A stretch of DNA of 64,000 bases from a virus, in IMG/VR virus record IMGVR_UViG_3300042881_003883, positions 1-64,000 of that record, one strand, 5' to 3'. Shown piece by piece: positions 10,001 through 19,200 of this stretch; the first letter of the stretch is position 1, and each line of letters opens with the position of its first letter. The position numbers and the translations under genes are program-made. The notes under the pieces were generated by a model. It saw only the letters and a program-made list of their open reading frames with translations, made no database searches and was not told where the DNA came from.

Positions 10001-12397
10001 ATCCAAAACGAAGTAATTTCATTTATGAGTTCTTCTTGGAGTGGATTTGAATATATTGAATCTAAATGTAAGAGAGATGTAGGATATATTGTAGATGCAG
10101 TAGCAACCGATGTATTATATGGTGGAAATGAAAGAAGTGTAACTGCTGGTGAGTTTTATTACTTATATCCATCACAAGCTACTTCGGTTCAATCCGACCA
10201 AACAATCACCGGTGTAAATCATGCATTTGGTTTGGCTGATAAAATAGTTAGAAATACTTTATTAGTAACCGCAAGTGCTGAAACTATTGCAAATTATGAT
10301 GTAATATTAGATAATAAAGGATTAATACAAACAAACGTAATTTATTATATAGATTCAGTATATCCATACTTTACTTACAATAGAACTAAGTGTAGAAGAG
10401 ATGTTGGTTACATTGTAGATGCAATAGCAACCGATTTACTATGGGGTGGTAACGAAAGAAGTATTGTAGCAGCTGATTACTATTATAGATATCCATCTGA
10501 AGCTACAACTATTCAGTTAAATGAAACTACTGAAGCAATATCATATGTTAAAACAATTATAAACAAATTAATTCAAAATAATATATTACAAGTACCAACT
10601 GTAACTTCAAATACTAATAATAATATTAAATTTACTAATAGTAATCAAATAAGTGGAGCAGGTACATCTAATATTAATGTATTAAACGCATTAAGTTCAT
10701 CATTTGGATTAGTAATGAATACTATAACAAATGGAACGGGTTCACTCCCAGCCATTTCTCAATATACTGCATCGTTAATAGATTCTGGAACTTTACAAGC
10801 ATATTCATTAATAAAATCAAATATACCATTTATCCAAAATGAGGTAATTGCATATATTAGTTCTTCTTGGAGTGGATTCGCATACAATGAAGCTAGTTGT
10901 AGTAGAGATGTGGGATTAATTGTAAGTGGGGCAATTGAAGATTTACTATTTGGTTCAGTATCAGCATCAGTAGTAAATGCTAAATACTATTTTGAATACC
11001 CATCAGCGGCAACTGGTTCACAACTATATCAAACATTAGATGGAATCAAATACGCAGCTAGTTTAAGTAATAAAATAGCACAAAATATTCAATTCGTAAC
11101 TGCTTCAAACGAAGTATCTGCATCTTGGCATTTATTAAGAGATAATAAGGAGTTTATCCAAAATGAGGTAATCGCTTATGTATCATCTTCTTGGAGTGGT
11201 GTTTATTATAATGAAGATAAGTGTAAGAGAGATGTTGGTTATTTAATTGATGCAGCTGCAACTGACCTTTATTATGGTGGAAATGAGAGAAGTGTAACCG
11301 CTGGTTCATTCTATTATCTATTCCCATCTGCGGCTACTCAAAATGGAGTTCCTTCAACAACTTCTCAATTGGACCCAACTGTTGATGGTATAATATACGC
11401 AAGTGGATTATCACAAAAAGTAATTCAAAATGTAGAATTTGTACAACCATCGGCTTCAGTATTAGTAGGTGCTGATTTATTAATTGGAAATAAAAGATTC
11501 ATCCAAACTGAAGTAATTCAATATCTTTCATCATCTTGGAGTGAATTTTATTATAATGAAGCAAGTTGTTCTCGTGATATTGGGTATATTATAGATGCAG
11601 CTAGAACGGATTTAGTTTATGGTGGAAATGAAAGAAGTATTAAGGCTGGAACGTTTTATTACTATATTCCATCGGAAGCAACAACTAAACAAAAACCACA
11701 AACAATTGATGGTATTGATTTTGCTAAGGGAATGGCTGAAAAGGTAATTTTGAAAGAACAATTAGTAAGACCATCATTCCAAACAAAATTATCGGTTGAT
11801 TTATTAAGGGGAAGTAAAAAAACATTACAATCAATCGCAATATCATATACCGCTGGAGCATTTCCTAACTTTGTTTATAATGAAGAAAAGTGTTATAGAG
11901 ATACTGGATTTATTGTAGATGCAATAGCAACGGATTTATTATATGGTGGAAATCTAAGAAGTGTTAGAGCAGCATCATCATATTATACTGGGGTATATGG
12001 TTCAGCAGCAGTAGTTGTAAACGAACAAAAGAAAGAAACAGCTGAAACTAATAGATATTTAAGAACACAATTCCAAAGAATAGTGAGAAATGCTCCTGTT
12101 GAAGAATTTGGTTCTTTGATAATTACTACTGGACATGACTTTTCTTATTCTGGAGCTGGAGTAACTTATAAGGCATTACCTTTTAACCAGGGTGGAGCTG
12201 GAGTTGCTGACCCAACGAAAGAAATTACCGAATTGGCTGGAGGTAGAGTTTACTTTACATCTGGTAACGAGCTTGGTGACTTTAAAATTGGTACGGGGCT
12301 TATAATTAATCAAGCAACCGGAACATTGCAAGGTAGAACATTCTCTCGTTCATTGTTCTCATTAGTAACACCATTCTCATTAGCATTAGAAGGATAA
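4079..12397 (+). CDS. Giant repetitive virion protein with beta-helix and 13 lectin-like repeats
   Basis: 2772 aa. Layout: residues 1-100 short 'SGSLLVSQSIDI'-type fibre strands; ~100-400 a right-handed beta-helix resembling DUF1565/pectate-lyase folds ('TIYVSSTNGNDNNSGT', 'FPLRTIKKAA'); then about 12 short modules of the type 'VSSSFSIVYDTIEYGTG' alternating with three clusters holding 13 copies of a ~110-aa repeat (core 'SSSWSxFxYNEASCSRDxGYI', 'YGGNERSxTAGxFYYLYPS'). A degenerate cupredoxin-like domain lies at ~residues 1165-1270. Similar Cys-Arg-Asp/YGGN repeats occur in large structural proteins of marine T4-like phages, but no function is assigned. A role as long adhesive fibre or tail whisker is inferred from repetition, position and shared N-terminal modules. 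No signal peptide. Confidence 0.8.
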   Translation: MARLIPQKQIEEVNQFRDSISVGNSVFISGSLLVSQSIDIGTRTSDKQRITGSVEITGSLQIDGALSFANAASRLDATASFSDISVDTQRFGGILVEDFAKSDSTIYVSSTNGNDNNSGTSPQFPLRTIKKAAQLATPGDDGRYGLPTGSLFSGFRITVDAGTYLEENPIELPRNTTVWGAGLRVTKIIAKNENEDLFWVNSGCYLAEMTFAGLRVYPSVDDSQSGFAIAFAPNAFITTSPYVQNCSMISNQENSFLELYEDIPAGGGGLNVDGNRIHPDSPLASMVLDAYTQVAPNGVGCQVVGRGFIQLVSFFTNFSAYSVKVIDGGHAVLLNSNTSFGDYGMYASGSRFITGSGGNFDAFLNVQDNYSIIVNTIEGGLSTIPALVPNTENGIRVTDPNVLPQYFLSEDSSNEVSDIVKADFKLISSIIDNGIVNKPSLIAKSSINGYSSQSVYNISGENQYTSSTTASLQNIASVDTNFNILYDIIERGNPATESYVRISNVSHSIQATDIVQYKTSAVDSPTITTTNNSFDTIMSIVAGGIAPNIVSNTSASFKFSNVNQYQTGTTSSLQTINSVSSSFSIVYDTIEYGTGDLPTIIPSSSNASTSSEKQNAYNLLINNIPFIQSETIAYMSSSWSEFSYNETTCKRDISYIVSGAAYDILYGGNEESIKSARFYYLYPSEATTTQLEPTLTAVKYASGVAQNILKGNQYITSSANINNGYNIIFNNKDFVRAETIAYISSSWSEFEYNEVSCSRDIGYILDAVGTDLKYEGNDRSVTAGQFYFRYPSEATTTQLNQTLDAIRYAKRLTEKLLNNDTFVTASNSVIGAVDLMRKNRSLIQTETITYINTQYPNLDYNQAKCRRDVGYIVDNITTDLLYGGNERTETAGLYYFLFPSVANTTQLTETINALQYVNALTDKILISEILPTPKIGLNIDSNIKVTAFNSVTSSISASNTEVTLVSQSFGIIEDIIRYGTDYIPSAIVGNSNDYIWNINNPINVSGITQIQSTLANANTQSISNNVNTIIKIIESGSSVTTEQTIGTDRNGAPISTVGIPKNSYGSNLITTVIGTTIPAEIQLVKNTAAGIKFGNGLQITSSISASATEIQKVSSSFSIVTDIIKYGISGSLSLSGSSEYSTYYEVIAFESANYLFNENQLNKFDNVLTASIEDGSIDPTLTLKRGELYTFSVNSLNIVNATELDFRPFYIKTDIKPGLRNQYTKGVTNNGVTFGTLTFIVPFDAPDTLYYVNGKDIEASGIINIVDELPISDTQRYIEIPSLGDFEVVANTINNIKVTNIPQIQSIYTASISESLSVSSSFATTIDILFNGVSNLPTTITNVSGLIKKRELSQYTSSFAVSSALRNTISSSFNIVTNIVTNGTGSVPALIENTNDLIKVTSVPQIIGLQSGSITQVNNVSSSFANIINIIKNGTGSIPVEISNINGLTKFSSTEQFTASLSASLEDVTFVSNSISIVSTIITNGSGSYITASLYGAASTQPSTLAAYQIIKQNIPFIQIETLSYLSSSWSTASYNEASCSRDIGLIVSGAAEDLLYNTISSSIVNGKYYLEYPSAAETTQINQTLDGIEYASKLTQKLIQNIIFETASMEVSASYNLIRKNREFVKSETIAYLSSSWSTFDYNESLCRRDIGHIIDAVSTDLLYGGNERSNTAGEFYYKYPSSATVSGSVSPTTAAQLYPTLDGINYARRLVQNIVVNNQFALAPDSRTNAYDLIVENKSLIQSEVVSYVSSSWSGVLYNDISCSRDIGYILDAVATDTLYGGNERSSVAGEFYYLFPSRATNGGVPSENNQLDSTLSGINYAKGMVNQLLQNNIFVTASLQTIGVTNLIIDNKPLIQNEVISYISSSWSNFQYNEASCSRDVGYILDAVATDFYYGGNERSITAGTFYYLFPSAATVSGSSSPSVDAQLYPTVDGVTYAQRLTNKIINNITLVTASLERQTTYDLLLDNKLLIQNEVISFMSSSWSGFEYIESKCKRDVGYIVDAVATDVLYGGNERSVTAGEFYYLYPSQATSVQSDQTITGVNHAFGLADKIVRNTLLVTASAETIANYDVILDNKGLIQTNVIYYIDSVYPYFTYNRTKCRRDVGYIVDAIATDLLWGGNERSIVAADYYYRYPSEATTIQLNETTEAISYVKTIINKLIQNNILQVPTVTSNTNNNIKFTNSNQISGAGTSNINVLNALSSSFGLVMNTITNGTGSLPAISQYTASLIDSGTLQAYSLIKSNIPFIQNEVIAYISSSWSGFAYNEASCSRDVGLIVSGAIEDLLFGSVSASVVNAKYYFEYPSAATGSQLYQTLDGIKYAASLSNKIAQNIQFVTASNEVSASWHLLRDNKEFIQNEVIAYVSSSWSGVYYNEDKCKRDVGYLIDAAATDLYYGGNERSVTAGSFYYLFPSAATQNGVPSTTSQLDPTVDGIIYASGLSQKVIQNVEFVQPSASVLVGADLLIGNKRFIQTEVIQYLSSSWSEFYYNEASCSRDIGYIIDAARTDLVYGGNERSIKAGTFYYYIPSEATTKQKPQTIDGIDFAKGMAEKVILKEQLVRPSFQTKLSVDLLRGSKKTLQSIAISYTAGAFPNFVYNEEKCYRDTGFIVDAIATDLLYGGNLRSVRAASSYYTGVYGSAAVVVNEQKKETAETNRYLRTQFQRIVRNAPVEEFGSLIITTGHDFSYSGAGVTYKALPFNQGGAGVADPTKEITELAGGRVYFTSGNELGDFKIGTGLIINQATGTLQGRTFSRSLFSLVTPFSLALEG
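5917..6876 (+). repeat. Repeat cluster 1 in the 2772-aa protein (3 copies)
   Basis: Three ~110-aa copies (residues ~613-932). The first copy has 'YIVSGAAYDILYGGNEESI', the middle copy the standard 'RDIGYILDAV' form, and the last copy lacks SSSWS and reads 'INTQYPNLDYNQAKCRRD'. This start/middle/end pattern recurs in the other clusters. Confidence 0.8.
8592..10590 (+). repeat. Repeat cluster 2 in the 2772-aa protein (6 copies)
   Basis: Six ~110-aa copies (residues ~1505-2170). The first is again an 'IVSGAAEDLL' variant that has lost YGGNERS; four standard copies follow; the last lacks SSSWS ('IDSVYPYFTYNRTKCRRD'). Period 320-355 bases, with divergent DNA and strongly conserved protein core. 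Confidence 0.8.
10792..12096 (+). repeat. Repeat cluster 3 in the 2772-aa protein (4 copies)
   Basis: Four ~110-aa copies (residues ~2239-2672). First copy 'IVSGAIEDLLFGSVSAS', two standard copies, and a last copy of the end type ('TAGAFPNFVYNEEKCYRD'), followed directly by the ~100-aa C-terminal domain of the protein. Confidence 0.8.
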
Positions 12398-12407
12398 AAA
12401 TAAAATT

Positions 12408-13268
12408 ATGGCAGACGTATTTGTACCACTTAACGCATTCAAATCGGTAGTAACGACACTAACCGGTGAAGAAGACCAAGTATACACCACTCCGAGTGGT
12501 GTATCTACTATTATACTATCGACTCAAGTTACCAATAATGGTAATCAAACTGAAGAAGTAACAATTAAATTAGCTTCGAATAGAGAAATACCAGTACCAC
12601 AAGTTGCTGGAATTATCAACACCGGAAGTATGTATAGCGCATCAGCGCTTTTAGAACAAAATTTAACATTTTTGAAAAAAGAAGTAGCAGCTTATACTAA
12701 CTTCAATAATAACTTAGCAGAAGTTCCATTTGGATTTTCACAATCTAGATATGAAGCATATGTGGATACTGCAGTAAATGCGGTAGTTTATGATATTCAA
12801 AATGGGGGTACTATCCGAACAAATAAAGCAGCTTTATCATTTTATAATAAAAATGGTGAAACGTTAGTTCCAACTGGACAGGTAACGGCATCTTACGAAG
12901 CAATTAATTATACAGATACATTAGTAAAACAAATTTTAATTAACCAATCCATCACTGGTTCGGTTAATGTGGATAGAATTTATCAAACAATTTTCACCCA
13001 ATCATTCAATTATGGTTTAATTGCAGAAACTGGGTCACAAGAAATTATTTCTCAACTATTTACTGTTATATCGGATACTATTTATGACCCGGTGAGAGAA
13101 ACGCAAGAGGCGGTAGAGTTAGTAAGGAACTATCCTATCCCAAAAAGTGATTCATTTTCACCCGTAGTGGCTGGTAAATTAGTATTAGAGCAAGAGTTTG
13201 GATTACTATTCTCAGGTTCTACCGATTTGAAAATAGTTTTATCACTTCTTGAAAGTGCAAATGAGTAA
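12408..13268 (+). CDS. Fibre-associated protein: small beta domain split by a repeat-like insertion
   Basis: 286 aa, 10 nt after the giant protein. Residues ~20-65 ('VYTTPSGVSTIILSTQV', 'NNGNQTEEVTIKLASN') and the last ~40 residues ('VVAGKLVLEQEFGLLFSGS') together look like the compact beta domain encoded whole by the gene at 27005 ('VYTTPSNAVATVIGVSV'). The ~180 residues between them ('LLEQNLTFLKKEVAAYTNF', 'YVDTAVNAVVYDIQNGG', 'YEAINYTDTLVKQILIN') follow the pattern of the ~110-aa repeat of the upstream protein, but without its Cys. So this appears to be a repeat inserted into a beta-sandwich. Function unknown; likely a virion decoration or fibre-joining protein. Confidence 0.65.
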   Translation: MADVFVPLNAFKSVVTTLTGEEDQVYTTPSGVSTIILSTQVTNNGNQTEEVTIKLASNREIPVPQVAGIINTGSMYSASALLEQNLTFLKKEVAAYTNFNNNLAEVPFGFSQSRYEAYVDTAVNAVVYDIQNGGTIRTNKAALSFYNKNGETLVPTGQVTASYEAINYTDTLVKQILINQSITGSVNVDRIYQTIFTQSFNYGLIAETGSQEIISQLFTVISDTIYDPVRETQEAVELVRNYPIPKSDSFSPVVAGKLVLEQEFGLLFSGSTDLKIVLSLLESANE

Positions 13269-13290
13269 TAATTAAGTTGAAAAAACATAA

Positions 13291-16200
13291 ATGAGTCAAT
13301 TATTAAGTGGTAAGGTAAAAGTAACGCTTCCTCAGAATGTTTCTGAAGATAGATATGAGTTTCTTCAACTGAATGAAGCAGAACCTAATTTAGGGGTACC
13401 TATTAGTGGTAGTTTATCGAGCGGTTCAGTTGCTTTATTAGCATCTGATGAGTTTGGTAATCGTTTATTTGTAACAAAATTACAATTTCCTGAGTATAGT
13501 GGTTCATTTAGTGGTTCATTTCAAGGAGATGGTTCACGATTAACCAATTTACCCTTAGTAAAAGATGCTTCTAGATTAATTTCTGGTTCAGCATCGGCAT
13601 CAATTTCACCACAAACCGGATTTTTAGTAAATGTATCATCATCTTTTGATGGTGATATGGATATAAATGGTGATGTTAGGGTTACTGGTGACTTATATGT
13701 TAATAATAGGATAGTTGCAAGAGAAATATTGGTTCAAATCATATCATCTTCAATTATTTTTTCATCTGGGTCAAACCGATTTGGAAATTCATTAGTAGAT
13801 TTACAAGAATTCACTGGTTCTGTATCAGTTACAGGTTCATTTGATGTAAATGGTGAGGGTAGATTCAGTAATAACGTTTACATATCAAATACAGCTTCAG
13901 CATCCTTCTTTGAGGGTGATGGTAGTAAGTTATTTAACCTTCCTGCGGCAGCAGAATCACCAAGAATCGTTGATGGGGCTGTTACGGCATCCGTTAATGA
14001 ATCTTATGGGTTTAGATTAGAAGGAACTACAAGAGCAGAGTTCAGTTCTTCACTTTTTGTGAGTGGAAACATAGAAATTGTTAGTGGTTCATCATTTAGT
14101 GGTAGTGGTGCTAACTTATTTGATATTCCGAGGGCAGCTTTAACGCCTGACGCTCTTCTGTCGGCATTTATTACATCAGGTTCGGTCACCGCATCGGTTA
14201 ATCCAAATTATGGGTTTCGATTAGAAGGTACCAATAGAGCAGAATTTAGTTCTTCACTATTTGTAGCTGGTAATGTAACCGCATCGATGTTTACTGGTAG
14301 TGGTGCTGGTTTATTCGATATTCCAAGGGCAGCATTAACACCGGATGCATTGGTTTCTCCATTAATTGGTAGTGGAAGTGTAACGGCATCGGTTAATCCA
14401 AATTATGGATTTAGATTAGAGGGTACCAATAGAGCAGAGTTTAGCTCATCGGTATATGTAGATGGTAATGTAACTGCATCAATGTTTAGTGGTAGTGGTG
14501 CTGGTTTATTTAATATTCCGAGAGCAGCTTTAACGCCTGATGCACTTGTATCACCATTAATTAGTAGTGGAAGTGTAACCGCATCGGTTGACCCTAAGTC
14601 TGGATTTGTTGTAACTTCAATCGAAAGCGGTTCACAATTTACAGGTTCATTATTTGTAAGTGGTGGTATTTCTATAAATAGTGGTTCAATTTTTAGTGGT
14701 AGTGGTGCTGGTTTATTTAATATTCCGAGAGCAGCATTAACACCTGATGCATTATTGAGTACATTTATATCATCGGGTTCAGTAACAGCGTCTGTTTCTC
14801 CAAACTTTGGATTCAGAGTTGAATCACAACAAAGTGGTTCTGAGTTTACAGGTTCAGTTGATGTTAGTGGAAACGTATCCGCATCAATGTTTAGTGGTAG
14901 TGGTGCTGGTTTATTTGATATTCCTAGGGCAGCATTAACACCGGATGCATTATTATCAAATTTAATAACAAGTGGAAGTGTAACGGCATCCGTTGACCCT
15001 AAAGCTGGATTTGTAGTAACTTCAATCCAAAGTGGTTCACAATTTAGTGGTTCAGTTAGATTTAGAGATAATCTTATAGTAGCTGGTAATGTAACCGCAT
15101 CGATGTTTACTGGTAGTGGTGCTGGTTTATTCAATATACCAAGAGCAGCATTAACACCGGATGCACAATTATCAAATATAATAGCAAGTGGTTCAGTTAC
15201 CGCATCGGTAACTCCACAAAATGGATTTCAAGTAATTTCAGTTGCAAGTGGTTCGGAATTTACAGGTTCGGTTAGACTTAGAGATAACCTTAATGTAAGG
15301 GGAACTGTAACTGCATCAATGTTTAGTGGTAGTGGTGCTGGTTTATTTAATATTCCATTATCTGCATTAGCTGAACAAGTAGCTCAAGCTACTAGGATAG
15401 CAACCGGTTCAGTAACGGCTTCTGTTGGAAGTAATTTTGGATTTAAAGTAGAATCTGCACAATTTGGTTCTGAATTTACTGGTTCAATTGATGTAAGTGG
15501 TAGTGTAACTCTTAAATCTGGTTCATTTTACTCTGGTAGTGGTGAGGGATTATTTAATATTCCATTATCAGCATTATCTGAAGAGGTAATTAATAGAAAT
15601 TTCATAGCAGATGGGCAAGTAACTGCATCTGTTGATAATATAAATGGATTTGTAGTAACATCACCATTAAGTGGTTCTACATTTAAAGGTTCAGTTTATG
15701 TTACTGGGTCTGTAAATGTAAGTGGTTCATTATTTGTAAGTGGTGGTGGTATTATTCAAGCATTAACTGGTTCATTCTTTAGTGGTAGTGGGCAGGGGTT
15801 ATTAAACATACCTCGTTCGGCATTAACTGAAGATGCACTTATTTCAACTGAAATAAAATCAGGTTCAGTAACGGCATCGGTATCTCCTAATATTGGATTT
15901 GTAGTAAATTCGGCTCAAAGTGGTTCGGAATTTACTGGTTCAATAGATGTATCTGGTTCGGTATCAGCATCTTTATTTAGAGGTGATGGTAGTGGATTAA
16001 CAAATATAACTATACCTGTAATTACCGATGGTAATGTAACTGCCTCAGTTGATGATTCTAATGGATTTATAGTTACATCTCAGGCATATGGTTCACAATT
16101 TACTGGTTCTGTTAGAGTTAATACATTTGTAACTGCATCTGAATTTAGAGGTAATTTTGCAGGAGATGGTTCTCAAATTACTAATATTCAAATATCTATT

Positions 16201-19200
16201 ATCCAAGATGGTGAAATAACTGCATCTGTTTCAAATGAGAATGGTTTTGTAGTTGATTCTTTCAAAAGTGGTTCAACTTTCTATGGTAATATAATAGCAA
16301 ATAATGGTATTGTATCTAATGATGATATCATAGCAAATGGAAACATACAAGCTAATATTGGTTCATTCTTTAGTGGTAGTGGAGCTGGATTAACTAATAT
16401 TCCTTTATCTGCATTTGCTGAAGAGGTAATTGCATCAACTCGTATCCAAAGTGGGTCTGTTACTGCATCAGTATCTCCTAATTTTGGATTCAAAGTAGAA
16501 TCATTGGATAGTGGTTCACAATTTACTGGTTCTGTTAAAGTATTAGGGCAAGTAAAAATTCTATCTGGTAGTGGATACTTTAGTGGTAGTGGTGAGGGGT
16601 TAACAAATATCCCCCGTTCAGCATTAACTGAAGATGCGTTACTTTCATCATTCATTGTAAGTGGAAGTGTAACTGCATCGGTAGCACCAAATACTGGGTT
16701 TGTTGTTATATCATATCAAAGTGGTTCAACTTTCTTTGGTGATATTCAATTAGCAACTGGTTCTTTCTCTGGTAGTGGTGCAAGATTATTTGATATACCA
16801 AAATCAGCAATTTCTGATTTAGATACTTCTAAAATATTTAGTGGTTCGGTTACCGCATCAACTCACCCTCAAAATGGATTTATTGTAACATCAGTTGTAA
16901 GTGGTTCAACTTTCTTTGGTGATGTTCAATTGGTAACTGGTTCTTTCTCTGGTAGTGGTGCAAAATTATTTAACATACCAAGAACAGCACTAACACCTGA
17001 TGCACTTATTAGTACAACTATTACATCTGGTTCAGTTACCGCATCAGTAGCACCAAATACTGGATTTGTTGTAACATCAATTGAAAGTGGTTCAAAATTC
17101 TTTGGTAATATAGAATTAGTAACTGGTTCATTTAGTGGTAGTGGTAGAAATTTATTCGATATTCCTTTTTCTAATTTAACTGGAGATTCAAATAGAATTG
17201 CTAGTGGTTCTGCTACTGCATCTATTTCACCAAATTTAGGATTAGTTGTTAATACATCCGCATCTATTGATGGTGATTTAAATGTAGCTGGGGCAATCAA
17301 CGCAACAGAAATAAATGTAACGTTTATAAATTCGGAAGTAATTTATTCTTCTGGTTCAAATATATTTGGTGATTCATTGACAGATATACAACAAATGACT
17401 GGTTCGGTTAAAATAACTGGTTCTTTGACTGTTGATGGTGTAATCACTGGTGATGGTAGTGGATTATTTAATATCCCACAATCAGCACTTACTGAAGCAG
17501 CAACATTAATTGCTAGTGGAAGTGTAACGGCATCGGTTAACCCTAATAACGGATTTGTTGTAACTTCAATCGAAAGTGGTTCTACATTTAGTGGTTCACT
17601 TTTTGTAAGTGGTGGTGTTTCTATAAATAGTGGTTCAACATTTAGTGGTAGTGGAGCTGATTTATTCAATATCCCAATATCAGCATTTTCACCTGATGCA
17701 CAAGATGCAATTAATTCACTATTGGCAATCCAAAGTGGAATATTGGCTAGTGGTAGTGTAACGGCATCAGTTTCGAATGAGTTTGGATTTAAAGTAGAAT
17801 CAATTGATAGTGGTTCACAATTTACAGGTTCATTATTTGTAAGTGGTGGAGTAGAATTAAGTAGTGGTTCATCGTTTAGTGGTAGTGGTGCTAGATTGTT
17901 CGATATACCAAGAGCAGCATTAACGCCTGATGCACTTTTATCAAACTTAATCGCAAGTGGTTCAGTTACCGCATCAGTAACACCTGATAACGGATTTGTT
18001 GTAACTTCAATCGAAAGTGGTTCTACATTTAGTGGTTCACTTTTTGTAAGTGGTAATATTGAGGTTGTTAGTGGTTCATCATTTAGTGGTAGTGGTGAAA
18101 ACTTATTTAATATCCCACTAACCGCACTTTCTACTGAAGCAATTGAAGCACTTATTTCAACTGAAATTAAAAGTGGTAGTGTAACCGCATCAGTAACACC
18201 TGATTTTGGATTTGTAGTAGTATCAGCTGAAAGTGGTTCTGAATTTACTGGTTCAGTTGATGTAAGTGGAAGTTTATATGTAACCCAAACTATAAGTTCA
18301 AGTATTGTAAAAGCAAATGAATTATCTGGTTCATTCTCTGGTTCATTCTTTGGAGATGGTGGTGGATTAACTAATATTTCACTTGCTAACTTATCATTTG
18401 ATGTATATCGTTTAGTGAGTGGTTCAGTTACGGCATCCGTAACACCAACTGAAGGATTCAAAGTTGAATCTTTGGATAGTGGTTCTAAATTTACTGGTTC
18501 AATTGATGTATCTGGTTCAATAACTATTGATGGTATTTATACTGGAGATGGTAGTGGATTGACAAATATTGATATTGCTAATTTGGCAATTGATACTTCT
18601 AGAATTTACACTGGTTCCGTTACTGCTTCGGTATCTACTGATGGCCACTTTAGAGTTTTAGATGGTACTACATTAAGAGCAATTAAATCCGAATTTAGTG
18701 GTTCAGTTTATGTATCTGAATCAATATATGTAAACAAATTTATATTTGGTGATGGTACTTTTATCACAAACGTAACCGCTGCAGCATCTCCAAGAATTTC
18801 ATCTGGTTCAGTAACGGCTTCAGTTTCACCTAATTTTGGATTTAAAGTAGAATCCGCACGAAGTGGTTCTGAGTTTACGGGTTCAGTTGATATTAGTGGT
18901 TCAATATCGGCATCTTTATTTAGTGGTGATGGTAGTGGGTTATTCAATATTCCATTAGAAGCACTTGAAGATTTACAATTAGTAAAAATTAACTCTGGCT
19001 CTGGTATAGCAATTATTGACCCATTAAAATTAGATGTAAACGTTCCAATAACAGCATCTCGATTTGATGGAGATGGTAGTGGATTATTTAACATTCCTGC
19101 AAACGCATTACAAGACCTTCAATTAGATAGAATTATATCTGGTTCAACTCAGGCGGTAATTTCACCTGATAAAGGATTTGAGGTTGGTACAAAAACATCT

